Shown in pieces: positions 54,192-64,000 of a stretch of 64,000 nt of DNA; the stretch's first letter is position 1; the number at the start of each line of letters is the position of its first letter. The DNA is from Euborellia annulipes (taxonomy: Eukaryota > Arthropoda > Insecta > Dermaptera > Anisolabididae). The notes under the pieces were generated by a model. That model made no database searches. It was given only the letters and a program-made list of their open reading frames with translations, and was not told where the DNA came from. The DNA lies in the NCBI GenBank assembly GCA_023213315.1, contig JAKCPI010026483.1, positions 1 to 64,000 on the forward strand. Direction: 5' to 3'. The translations under genes and the position numbers were made by a program.

Positions 54192-54261
54192 TTAAGGGAA
54201 TTTTAAATATTAGCTCCGATATTTAAATAATATTTTGATTTTTCTGGGCCGGGTGTTATAC

Positions 54262-54488
54262 AAAAATAAACAAAATGGTCGCACAGCACACAACTTTCTC
54301 TTACCTTCGGTAATCGAAAGTTGTGTTCTGTGCTTCTCACACCAGATTTTTATATCTTGAATTCTAATATATCGGCGGAAACTAAACATATGTCAACACA
54401 AAACTGTGACAAGCACAGTACAAAACTTTCTCATTCCAAGGGTAAGAGAAAGTTGTGGGCTCTGCGATCAGTCACACCAGATTTTTCC
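54262..54488. mobile_element. Two HINE terminal hairpins in inverted arrangement
   Basis: 54268-54350 is a minus-orientation hairpin (with ACTTTCTCTTACC); 54400-54485 is a plus-orientation hairpin (with GGTAAGAGAAAGT). Between them lies the family block AATATATCGGCGGAAACTAA. Confidence 0.75.
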
Positions 54489-55400
54489 TTATGTTATATT
54501 CGATATAGCATACTTATAACCTAATTAATTAATTTTTTTATTCATACGTTAAATTTTTTTCTCAAAAGGAGCTAAACCCCTGGCTAGCCGATAAAACAAA
54601 CGCCTCTATTATATCCTCAGGATCTCAAAATTTATCTACAAAAAGAAAATTTTCTAACTTTACCATTTAAATAATAAAACGATACTATATTAATTAAATA
54701 AGGAATAGAAGTTGCCCCGAGAGGTTATTTTAGAAATGTTTCGATATGAATTCGAGGTGTGTGCAAAAGCCTCTCTGTTTCTCTGTTAAATAAATAAACA
54801 GTAAGAACGCAGTATGAGGTCTACCAGTATAAGATCCAAATTAAATGAGAGAATGAAGCCATCATCTCTTTCCACTGTTCTATTATCCCAAGATAATTTT
54901 CTTGGAATCAAAATCAACATCTGTCTGATCTCTCAACTATTTTAACAATGTTTAAACAGTATAATAAATAATTATTTAAAATATAATCTTTTGTTGAGAG
55001 GGTGTTGGAAGTTTTTTTTTTTTTGCTGCGCCTCAAGGGCACGTGCTCTCTCACCTTTTTTTTTTTATCAACTACCTGGGTTTGCCACCGCCAGGGATTA
55101 AAAAAAATGAGGAATCAGATCATAAAAGGATCCTCAAAAGTCCATGTCGAATTTTATGGCTTTCAGATCTAAAACTGCCAGGGCCAATATTTAAAAGATT
55201 GTAAAGCAAAGATGACAAGTTGGGGATGCAATAAATTAGAAGATTGATTGGTCCATTAATTTGGCGGAATATCTTTCCGAGATGAATGGTTCGTTTATTT
55301 CTTACTTAGCTCTTTAACGTCTACTAAAATTCAGAATCTATTAACAGCAATAATGTCTATTTCAAGGGCGGATTCAGAGGACTTTTTTTGAGAGGGGGAG
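54489..55400. other. No feature found
   Basis: AT-rich with T-runs at 55011-55024 and 55058-55068. No supported frame. Confidence 0.35.
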
Positions 55401-55577
55401 GGGTAATCTGGTGTGACTGGTCGCATAGCACACACCTTTCTCTTACTTTCGGTAATTTAAAGCTGCATTCTGTACATGTTTAGAAGATTTTTAGTGTCGA
55501 AATAGATTTGAACACACAACCCGACAGAGCATTTTGACGGACTTTTTTTCGAATCAGGAAACCTCAAAACGAGTATT
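55401..55577 (-). mobile_element. HINE-like element fragments
   Basis: Hairpin (55405-55495) and, after a deletion, the GAATCAGGAAACCTCAAAAC block. Preceded by CAAGGGCGGATTCAGAGG, also seen inverted in repeat Z. Confidence 0.6.
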
Positions 55578-55830
55578 CCCGAGTAAAAATGATTAAAAAT
55601 GATCGAGGGATCCACACGCCCGCAGCAGGTCTGCATAGTGAACCTTAAGGGACACACAGGGATATACACGTCCGCACCAGGAACACACACAGTAGATCGA
55701 AAGGGACCAGAAGAAAAATGTGTGTCTCTGGTGCGGGCGTGTATATCCGTGGGTGACTCTTAGGGTTCACTATGCAGACCTGATGCGGGGGTGTGGATCC
55801 CTCGATCATTTTTAATCATTTTTACTCGGG
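55578..55830. repeat. Foldback of about 113-bp arms
   Basis: CCCGAGTAAAAATGATTAAA (left) and its complement (right end 55830) bound two inverted arms, including ATCGAGGGATCCACACGCCC. The loop is 55691-55717. Arms differ at a few positions. It lies inside HINE-derived sequence. Confidence 0.8.
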
Positions 55831-56011
55831 TTTCCGAATTTTTTTGACACGATCGATATTACATACAGGCCTATAAATAAAAACCTACAACTTTGTAATT
55901 TATTATAGTTCACAAAACATGTTTAGATAGAAGTGAAAAACTGAAAAAAGTCCAAAGTTTCCAAATTTAAAAAAAATAGAAACTTTGATCAGCCGTTTCT
56001 CGGTTAATAAC

Positions 56012-56314
56012 CACATAGCACAAAATATTGCTGGAATATTGCAGAAATATTGCGAATCTTGCATAAATTCCCAATTAATATTGCAGGAATTTTGCATCAA
56101 TATTGCAAATCTTGCAAAATATTGGCAACATTGATGCTATATTGCAGCGGCAATATTCCACAATAGGAATATTGCAACAAAATTGTTGCAATATTCCTAT
56201 GTCCGCCTTTTTGCAACATTGCAGAAATATTGCATCAATGTTGCTGCAATATTGTCAATCTTGAGAAGATTGACAATATTGCTGCAACATTCCAGCAATA
56301 TTTTGTGCTGTGTG
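56012..56314. mobile_element. MITE built from AATATTGC words
   Basis: Inverted ends CACATAGCACAAAATATTGC and, inverted from the right, CACACAGCACAAAATATTGC. The inside is a chain of short inverted and direct repeats of TTGCAGAAATATTGC and GCAATATT type. No coding capacity, no clear duplication of target. Confidence 0.75.
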
Positions 56315-57735
56315 GGATAGAGGGCTTATATATTCGTTTTATAAACCAAATTTTATCCTCTACAACTTTCTAATCTATTAAGGTGCACAAAATATGGTTA
56401 GTTTACGATATATAAGCGAAAAACTGAAAAAAAGTACACAAATTTGTAGGTTTTTGCATTCCCCTCTCTCAGGTGTCTAGAATCAGAATTCAGCATTAGA
56501 AGAGAAACCCAAAACAAAATTCTTTTGTTGACTGGTGTAATCCAATTTCTTCAATATTTGGACACAAATCTATTCTTTTCCTTTTGGTAGCTTTATGATT
56601 AATGGCCACTCCAAGCGAAGACCCTTCTGTCTCCAGTTAATTAATGCAATGCAACAAGAAATATCCTAAATTGGCAATAAACTTGCCCGCCGAAGACGGG
56701 GGATTTTAAATAAAATAAAATTGACAATTTAGCTGATAAAATATTTGAAATTGAATTTTTTCCCTAAGATCATATCAATAAATTAATAAACAAAAACGTT
56801 TATTCAAAGATGCTATCATGCATACATATGTACCAAAAATCCATTTCATAAATTTTTAAAGATTTATCTGCTAGAATTTATATTTCACATTCAAATAAGT
56901 TTTTTTTTTTTATCAGCATTAGAGTAATAAATTCCAGTTATTTTACTTTCAAGGTCATAAAAGATGTTTCTTTTGTTATTTTTAATAACCTGAGTCGCGC
57001 ACGGAACACAATTCCGGAATCAATAAATCGTCTTACGCCCTATATGTATCTTCTCTCTCTCTTTCTCTCTCAGAGATATTTTTGTTATTGCGAGCAGAAA
57101 GAACGAGAGACATCATTACGAATACTAACGCAAAGAGAGGATTTTCAGAGGAGTTATTAAAAAAATTTTATATTCTAATATTTTGTAGAGTGAAAGAGAG
57201 ATAGATCATTTCTTTTATGATTTATCTTCTAAATGCAATATTTAAAATTATATTTAATTATTTATTTACCAAGGGTTCGCATCCCGCCTTAATTCAATAG
57301 AATTGAATACCAATCATTTGAAATAAATAGAAATGGGGTCTAAATGACCTCAGATTCCGAAAAAAACTCTTTATTTATTTTATTTGTTGGTGCGACCGAA
57401 ACAAGATTTTCAGCCGAAACCGAAACCGAATTTATGGCCTCAATCTTAGGTTTCGACAAAGAGATCGTAACCGTAATTCTAGCCTTTCCTATACAGCAAA
57501 TTCATATCACAATTTAATTTAATTCATTGTTTTTGAAATTGATGACTGGCGACACTAAAAGTGAAAAATCTTTTCATTTGACCTCAGTGCAGCTTTCATA
57601 TTTGTTGATGCAGGATTAATAAATAAAATATTTAAGACTTTCGGCAGCCTCGATTCCACGGCATACACACTATTTTTTGCAAAGATTTTGGGTTGCGAAA
57701 CTGGCCGACCCATTAACGGCAGAAACCGTATATGA
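56315..57735. other. Unassigned, with an S2 SINE remnant
   Basis: 57268-57400 matches the S2 family (AGGGTTCGCATCCCGCC, GGGGTCTAAATGACCTC). CT-repeats at 57050-57072. Repeated CCGAAACCGAAAC words at 57380-57450. No gene. Confidence 0.4.
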
Positions 57736-57775
57736 TATATAAAAGGGGGCTGGTCGGTTCTTCTAGTTATCACAT
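57736..57775 (+). promoter_or_regulatory. Possible core promoter (TATA box)
   Basis: TATATAAAAG (57736-57745) within a less AT-rich context (57640-57770), with possible initiator words TCTAGTT (29 bp downstream) and ATCACAT. No gene can be attached to it. In an AT-rich genome a chance TATA is likely. Confidence 0.2.
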
Positions 57776-57799
57776 ATACAGTCCAAACAATCAACTTTT

Positions 57800-58470
57800 A
57801 TATTATTACGTTCATGATTTAATCTTTGGTTAAAAAAAATAACTCATTAAAAGAATCGGCCATTTTCTAATTGAAAATTAGAAGAGAATTTATTTATAGA
57901 GTTCGTTTGTGTAACATCATTTTTTATAAACATCCAAAATAACTTTGCATATTTTATTAATTAGGTATTATAAAAAAAATAAACATGAAAAATAAAAAAT
58001 AAAAATAAATTGTATAGTGGAAAAGTGATTACTAGTTTCAAACAGAATAAATACTAAGGTTTATTTTTTTCTTTTATAAGGCCGGGGGCCAAGGGCTTAG
58101 AGATTCTTTAATTTGGCTTTAAAATAAATAAAAAAAAAAAGTTTTAATGGGATAATAGTTTTGGGCTACTACAGGTGTGTTGTATCACTATAGTATATGG
58201 CAATTCCAATATTCTCCTGAATTCTATGGAAAAAATAAAGAAATGAAATGAAAATAGAACATTACATCGCAGGGCTGTAGTTAGAAAGGAGGGAAGTCCA
58301 AACCCCACTCCCCCTGAATTTTTTTATGGTGTTGGGTATGCCCTCCTGAATTTAAAAAAAACAAATAAACAAACAGCCAGAGATAGTGTTAACATTTTAA
58401 AACGCTGTTAGAAATATTTTCTAATCTTTAAAATGTATCTATTCATTTACGAGTGGGTGTGGGAAGGGCG
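57800..58470. other. No feature found
   Basis: AT-rich; no supported frame or repeat match. Confidence 0.35.
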
Positions 58471-58711
58471 GATACAAGGCCGTAAAGGGAGTAATTCCCC
58501 CCCCCGAGATTTGAAAATAATACTTTTTTTGAAAAAAAATTTATTTTTAATGTAAAATTTTAAAAATTAATACTAAAAATTTGAATATTCTGGCAAACAA
58601 ATACGGAATGCACCTTTAAATTACCGAAATTAAGAAAAAATTGTGTGCTGTGCGACCAGTAACACTAGATCCCCCCCCCCCCCCGAGAAACACCTTTGGA
58701 TCGCCCTTGGT
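58471..58711. repeat. Repeat Z with a HINE hairpin arm
   Basis: Matches 33310-33531: CCCCCGAGATTTGA, TTTAATGTAAAATTTTAAA, ATATTCTGGCAAACAA, TTAAATTACCGAAATTA, GTGCTGTGCGACCAGTAACA, then a C-run and GAGAAACACCTTTGGATC. The C-run (58671-58684) is length-variable between copies. Confidence 0.7.
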
Positions 58712-59364
58712 AGTGGGGAAGGTAAGCGGCAGATCGTTTATACCCTCCCATTACTAAGAAATATTTCTGGAAGGGGGGGGAGTCTGGCTACTATACTGAG
58801 CCATTCATTAATTTTGATCAATTTAAACCATCTCTGCTTTGTTTTCAATATCATTTTTTTTTTTAATAAATATTTAGCCTTAGAAAATCAAACAAATTTT
58901 ATTTGAATATTGTTTTAATGAATTCAGATATTCTTTGATACTAGAATACAAAAAAATCCAACAAAATAATAGAAAAAGGGCTTTTGTTGTTATAACAAAA
59001 AAAATAGGCTTGTTAGTGAACGAGAGATTTTGTTTCTTGAATTCCTGGAATTTTAACGTTTACTCCAGCATATATAATCGAGGTTATTACTTGGCATCGA
59101 TTTTATGAAATTTTTTCATATTCTGGACCAATATGCAACGTGTAGAATCTCGAACTGATTTTAGGACGAGAGATGATTGTAAAAATTGAAAAAATAAAAT
59201 AATAAGATGTTTAAAATTCTTTAAAAAAAATTCGCCATTTTTTTTTTTTTTTTTTGACAAAATTAAAGAACCAGTACTAAAGATTAATTTTTTTATGTAT
59301 AATAATATGTATAATATTAAAAAAAAAGCAATAAAAAAAACTCTCATAATGGCTTTGTAAAAGA
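58712..59364. other. No feature found
   Basis: AT-rich with T-runs; no supported frame. Confidence 0.35.
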
Positions 59365-60187
59365 AAATTTCATTTGATTTGCTTTCTTTTGTCATTAGTC
59401 CAGTCAAATAAGCTCAAAAAAAGAGGCAAACTGCGGAATTTTTCAGAATAAGCTGAAAGTTGGAACACATCTTTCTTTTGACATTCTAAAGACTGAGAAA
59501 AAAGTCTCATATAATCTCGTGTCTGCGTCACAAGATATTCGAAGTCAAAGGTCACGAAAATCGGTTTTTTGTGATTATCTCGTTTTCTATGGAAGATACG
59601 TCATTTAAGGTTATTATAAAACTTCTAGATTATAAAATTACCTACAATTTTTATTTCAAGCATTTTTTTGTATCTTCAACCGTTCTCGAGATAGAGCGCG
59701 GAGAGTGCAAGCGCGCATCCGTATACAGGTGTCCGATAACAAGTACGTAGGCCTACTCCAGTAGGGTGGCTCTTATTTTTCAAAGTTGGAAATTTATTCG
59801 TGCTACCCTTTAGTTTGGTGCCATTGCCAAAAAAAAATAACCTGTGTAAAATTTCAGCTCAATCGGAAAAGGGGAAAGGGTGCCCCAAGGGCCAGCGCTC
59901 TATCTCGAGAACGGTTGAAGATACAAAAAAATGCTTGAAATAAAAATTGTAGGTAATTTTATAATCTAGAAGTTGTATAATAACCTTAAATGACGTATCT
60001 TCCATAGAAAACGAGATAATCACAAAAAACAGATTCGTGACATTTGACTTCGACACGATATTATATGAGACTTTTTTCTGTCTTTAGAATGTCAAAACGA
60101 AGGTGTTTACCAACGTTCAGCTTATTCGGAATGCTAATTTGGCTGGACTACATGTACATGAAGAAGGCGAAATTAAATGAAATTTGC
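59365..60187. mobile_element. Large foldback/MITE with about 300-bp arms
   Basis: Arms 59365-59700 and 59895-60187 are inverted copies (for example GTATCTTCAACCGTTCTCGA and its complement). The 194-bp centre begins with GAGTGCAAGCGCGCATCCG and contains AGTAGGGTGGCTCTTATTTT, a phrase shared with 15205 and 33083. Apparent frames over the arms are mirror artefacts. Confidence 0.8.
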
Positions 60188-60761
60188 TTCTAATTTATTT
60201 ATTTCTTATTTTTGACGTGACAACGTCTTACAAATCATGTGTCTATGGTGGCCGGTTAGGGAGGCATGCACGAAAAAATTTAGAGGCTTGAATATCTCCT
60301 GTCTTAAGAAGTATAATTATGTTGAATGATTTTCCAGCTAAAGATTTCACCATTTATTTTTTATTTCTTACCTCCTTAGCCAGAGGTCATAGGGTTATCT
60401 AAAGGCTTATTTTGAGTTTATTTTTCTAAAAATAACCATTCACTGGATTGTTTGAAAAGTTTACCTAAATATATTTCATAAAAGAGAAGAAAGAATTTAG
60501 AGACGAAAATAATGCTTCTAAACTAAAATGTTTCAAGTGATGCCTCAAATATCATTTTAAAGAAACACAACAAATTCGAGTAATTTTATGGTTTTTGGGT
60601 GGATCAAAACACAAAAAATCCATAGATCTTTTGATAAGAAGATTTTATCATCTTTAAAAATTAATTGAGTGAATTGCCCGTCAATAAATATTTTCACCTT
60701 ATCACGTGGCAACGCCAATAATAAAAAGTAAAAAGGTGATGAAGAAAAAAAAAAGACTCAC
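60188..60761. other. Intron-like AT-rich stretch
   Basis: No feature found; would be downstream intron if the exon at 60762-60838 is real. Confidence 0.3.
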
Positions 60762-60838
60762 TTAAATCCTTGTCGGAATGGTACATGGCGTGGGAGGCTT
60801 GGAGAAAGAGCAGGAGCACCGCTGCAGTCGCCAGCCAC
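60762..60838 (-). CDS. Internal exon encoding a signal peptide
   Basis: A 77-nt GC-rich island in AT-rich surroundings is bounded on the minus strand by TTGCCTACAG| and |GTGAGTCTTTTTT, both good splice signals. One frame gives WLATAAVLLLFLQASHA, a hydrophobic core with a small-residue cleavage site (A-S-H-A), then MYHSDKDL. This is what a secretory signal peptide looks like, with the start Met supplied by an upstream exon (one base completes the first codon). The exon begins after a phase-2 intron and ends before a phase-1 intron. I do not recognise the protein; secreted peptide precursors often have this layout, but that is inference. No other exon of the gene could be placed. Confidence 0.5.
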
Positions 60839-60938
60839 CTGTAGGCAACAAACAGTCCAATTACAACAGGTGACGCTGCTTACGTCATATCATTATCTCT
60901 ATAATATTATTATTATAGGAATGGAAAAAAATATTACT

Positions 60939-61433
60939 CGACCAAAAAAGTGGTTTTCGCGACATGGTCTCTCTGTGAACAAAATAACTCAAGAACGAAA
61001 AAAAGCTAGGATGTTGAAATTTTATATTTAAGTTAAGCACCCCCATGGGACGTGACATGAAGCTTTTGAACAAAATCGGCCAACGAGTAATAGTACTTTA
61101 CTGATGTACTTTTTCAGTTTTTTTTTTCGATTTTCTCAAAGTTCGCTCCAACGATTTTTTGATTAAAATTCAAAAATCAATTATTTTTTAGATTCACAAT
61201 AAAATGTATATTCTCATTTTGTCATTGAAATCTTCTGAAGACCACTTTACTCTTGTACTCCATAGAAAAGATAAGAGAAATGGTTGCCATGGTAACAAAA
61301 TATAAATATTTTCTCATATAAATTTTACATTTTGAAAATCGAATGTACTCCACTGTCGGAAACTAAATACATGCCGACACAAAAAATCTGGTGTGACAAG
61401 CACAGAACACAACTTTCGATTACCGAACCACCA
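60939..61433 (+). mobile_element. HINE-like element, truncated at both ends
   Basis: Begins at CCAAAAAAGTGGTTTTCGCG, follows the family order, and stops in the terminal hairpin after CTTTCGATTACCGAACCACC, where the SINE starts. Confidence 0.8.
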
Positions 61434-61435
61434 GA

Positions 61436-61548
61436 TTGGTATCCAAATGGCTTAAATAAAATTATCGCACTGCCTGGGATCCGAACCCACGACCCTTGGT
61501 ATAGAAGACCAGCACGCTAGCCATTACACCAAGCCCGAGAGCCCTTGT
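61436..61548 (-). mobile_element. tRNA-derived SINE (S1 family), head half only
   Basis: Minus-strand head with A-box-like TGGTGTAATGGCTAGCGTG and B-box-like GGGTTCGGATCC, then AAGCCATTTGGATACC joined to the HINE hairpin. The tail is missing. Confidence 0.75.
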
Positions 61549-62379
61549 AAGTTATCAAATTAATTTTTTTAAATAAATTTTGAAGTTTTTATCTCTTCTA
61601 TGTTCCATTTTATTCCAAATTTTAATACCATCAGTAGCTCTTCTGGGACTAAAAATTTGTAAATTTCCATTCTTCTCCACTGAGTTGTTCTAAAGATACA
61701 GATTAATAAATAAAGCATACACATTGTACCAATTATGTCAATTTTAAATTTTTATTATTTCAAAAGAAAATATTTTAAGGGATAAACTTTTCCATGATCA
61801 TAATATTTTTCCTAAGTTATGTAACAGCGCGGGAATGTAAAATGAACAAGGGCTGAAAGACCAGAATGGCAGACGCAACCAATGCTTCCCTTCCTAGCAA
61901 CAATGCTGATAAAGAAGACAAAATAAATAAAATACATAAGTAGGTAAATAAAATTCGTATATTGTTAAATAGGTCCTGTTATTTAGATGGATTTATTTAT
62001 TTTCCTTTAGAGAGTCTCTCTTGGTTGTTTATACAATTGAAAGGGCCTTTGTCTTTAAATGTTTTTATTTATCTCCCTTTGATCGAGGCGAGATTTATAG
62101 TAAAAAAAAAAGATCACGTTCAATCTAATAACCCGGGTACATAAAAAAAGAATTTTAAAGCAGAATTAAAAAAAAAAAAAACATTAATTATAAAAAACAT
62201 ATAATAAGCTTACATGATATTTTATTAACTAGCCTATCTAAATAACATTAATTTTAATTTTAAATTTGCTGGAAGATAGGCAACCAAAATGACTCATTGT
62301 TCCAGAGGTGCACAGAGCTTTTTTTCATAAATAATTACATTTTACGAAATAAAAGATTGAATAAAAAAATGCTAACTTG
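61549..62379. other. No gene supported
   Basis: A short ATG frame (61874-61951, MADATNASLPSNNADKED...) ends at a stop just before GTAAAT. It may be a first exon or chance. Otherwise AT-rich. Confidence 0.3.
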
Positions 62380-62705
62380 AGGGGTCGTGGGACCCTAGCC
62401 AGGAACAAAGTTCCTTACGCCTTTTCTTCAACTCAATATAATTTAATATGAATATTATATAAAAAAAAAAGAAAAGATTTATATTAAAAACTAGAAATAA
62501 GGTTTTGAAAATTTTTTGCGTTCCTCTGCTCAGATGCTTGCTCTAAAAATAAATAATTCTTTTCTTTTTTAAATAATCGGCTAGCCTCGCCTTCCTCAGC
62601 CGGCGCTCGGGCGCTGTAACACTCTTTTGTTATGTGACGTTTTCTGCCAATTCCCCCTACCGTAAGCCGCGTAAAAGAACTCCGTTCGAAAATAATAGAA
62701 AAAAT
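62380..62705. repeat. GC-richer dispersed repeat Y, copy 2
   Basis: See 23276-23624; shares CAGGAACAAAGTTCCT, AATATAATTTAATATGAATA, CGGCGCTCGGGCGCTG-like and CGTAAGCCGCGT blocks, with a different AT-rich middle. Confidence 0.6.
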
Positions 62706-62777
62706 TAATATTTTAACTGTCAGCAGATCTTAAATTTTTTTTTTTTTTTTTTAAATGGACATTGTCCCCTACATATA

Positions 62778-63284
62778 TACTTGAGCAGGTCAATAAGTCC
62801 GTGACTTTTTGAATTTCCCGCCTCTTAACTGAAATGGCAACACTGCTCTTGTCAGCAGGCAACTATCATCTGACTCCTGTCGAAATTTGGACCAGCTAGG
62901 TCTTTTAATTTTTGTTTGACATCTATATATAGCAGACTACCTCGTGATTTGAGAAGAAAATGGAAAAAGGGAATTTCGTGTGGAATCCATGAATTGGGAA
63001 ATGAATTGCTCCCTCATCCGCCCTATTCTCCGGATTTAGCCCCGAGTGACTATTTATTGTTTCCAAACCTGAAAAAATGGCTCGGTGGAAAGAGATTTGA
63101 CTTCAACGATGAAATTTGATGCCCTCGACAAATCTTATTTTTTGGAAGGGATAAAAAATTTGGAGAAACGTTGGCCAAAGTGTGTGTATAGAGCCCAAAT
63201 AAGACTACGTTGAAAAATAAAATAATTTTTTATCCAAAAACTTGTGTTTCATTCACTCATTGACCTGCTCTCGTACTTTACTCT
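62778..63284 (+). mobile_element. mariner element, internally deleted
   Basis: Inverted ends share GAGCAGGTCAAT (left GAGCAGGTCAATAAGTCCG; right, inverted, GAGCAGGTCAATGAGTG), flanked by TA-containing sequence. About 0.5 kb remains from a normal 1.3 kb. The left end keeps 5' UTR; the transposase N-terminal half is deleted. Confidence 0.8.
62962..63215 (+). pseudogene. mariner transposase C-terminal part, frameshifted
   Basis: The frame reads HPPYSPDLAPSDYLLFPNLK, the mariner signature around the third catalytic Asp of D,D34D, then WLGGKRFDFNDEI and a stop at 63117-63119. In the next frame, similarity continues through FLEGIKNLEKRWPKC to 63215, so a one-base change breaks the frame near 63118. 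Non-functional. Confidence 0.85.
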
Positions 63285-64000
63285 TTGACTTCTTTTTTTC
63301 TTTAGCCATCAATGGTAGTCAATAAAATCTAAATTTAATCGCTGAGGAAGGAAACCGTACCATTAAATTATGAAGAAAGGGCTTTACCTTTTCTCTAGGG
63401 ATTAGAGACAGAATTCATAATGTTTTTAATATAACTTTATATACAAGTGTATCATTTCAAGATAATGGATTTTTCGCTCTTGATATCACTAAAAAAAAAA
63501 AAGAATATTTGGAAAAGAAGACGCAAACAAAGAAATGAAGAGATGTTTCTTTACTGAATTTTGCAATATTACTACGCTTTATATAAATATTTTCTGAGTC
63601 TTTTAAAATAAATATTCGAAGAGAATTGAGTCGTTGCGGAATTATTATTATTTTTATTATTATGTCTTCTCTAGTGACGTTGTTAGAATAACATGCGAAG
63701 GCTTTTTGGAAGAAATGGAAATTTCCTTTTTTTTCACCCCCAAACGTATATTTTACTAGAATATTTTCATAACAATCAATAACAACTCAACACTTTATTA
63801 TTAAGCATTATTTTTTCTATCATTTTGAGCTTTACTTTTCTTTCTGAGGGGTAAAATTATTTGATAAATTAGCTAAGAAATTGAATTTGGAGTCAAAAGA
63901 TATCTTATATTTTCAAGGAGCTAAAGCCCTTTGCTTGTTATTCCTAAAAGATGGCTTTAGACAAGTCAATCAGAAAACTTGTTTACTGGCACATCTATCA
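63285..64000. other. No feature found
   Basis: AT-rich to the window edge, no supported frame or repeat match. Confidence 0.35.

Noticed and set aside
59370..60056. Mirror-image frames over the foldback arms
   Set aside because: The same sequence is read on opposite strands of inverted arms; no family resemblance.

Overview
The window reads as a strongly AT-rich stretch of animal, probably arthropod, nuclear DNA in which almost everything recognisable is mobile. Support for this is the mix of Jockey-like and other non-LTR retrotransposons, Penelope-like elements, a mariner, hAT-type ends, tRNA-derived SINEs and a DINE/Helentron-like family, with long AT-rich filler and short GT...AG introns. 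I cannot name the species. No complete host gene is visible; the best host-gene pieces are two phase-compatible exons of a membrane (chemoreceptor-like) protein at 3376-3882 and a lone signal-peptide exon at 60762-60838, both on the minus strand.

Layout. 0-15 kb: an inverted pair of a 0.66-kb repeat (1-660 and 14165-14850) brackets a broken RT gene carrying a palindromic Penelope-like insertion (5008-5531), a 5'-truncated Jockey-like element (5908-8093) holding a TIR element that itself holds a second palindromic Penelope-like insertion, a SINE split by a TIR element (9785-11007), and a 5'-truncated non-LTR retrotransposon with an unbroken 651-codon RT frame (11104-13226). 15-21 kb: a 167-bp satellite array (16044-17103), then a hAT-type element with a perfect 8-bp target duplication (17793-20250) holding a Penelope-like element with 0.56-kb inverted terminal repeats and a GIY-YIG remnant. 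21-45 kb: SINEs, HINE copies, TTAA-flanked and hAT-type MITEs, foldbacks and a hAT transposase C-terminus. 45-64 kb: a HINE split by a TA-flanked element, an ORF1-only Jockey-like copy (49.3-50.5 kb), more HINEs, MITEs and foldbacks, the signal-peptide exon and a broken mariner (62778-63284).

The most interesting layer is RNA. At least seven hammerhead-ribozyme-like motifs (CUGANGA, helix II, GAAA, helix III, NUH, helix I) sit in the Penelope-like repeats, on both strands where the repeats are inverted. They come from six sequence-distinct families, and all share one extra unpaired base between A9 and helix II. Several of the host insertions have 12-14 bp target duplications and a 28-43 bp one-sided extension, as expected for Penelope-like elements.

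The most abundant repeat (about 17 copies or pieces) has a 13-bp subterminal inverted repeat (ACTTTCTCTTACC/GGTAAGAGAAAGT), an internal TCTG/GT microsatellite and a 3' terminal hairpin. That is the architecture of Helentron-associated (DINE/HINE) elements; the family assignment is my inference. All coordinates of repeats are by eye and may be off by some bases where no target duplication fixes them.
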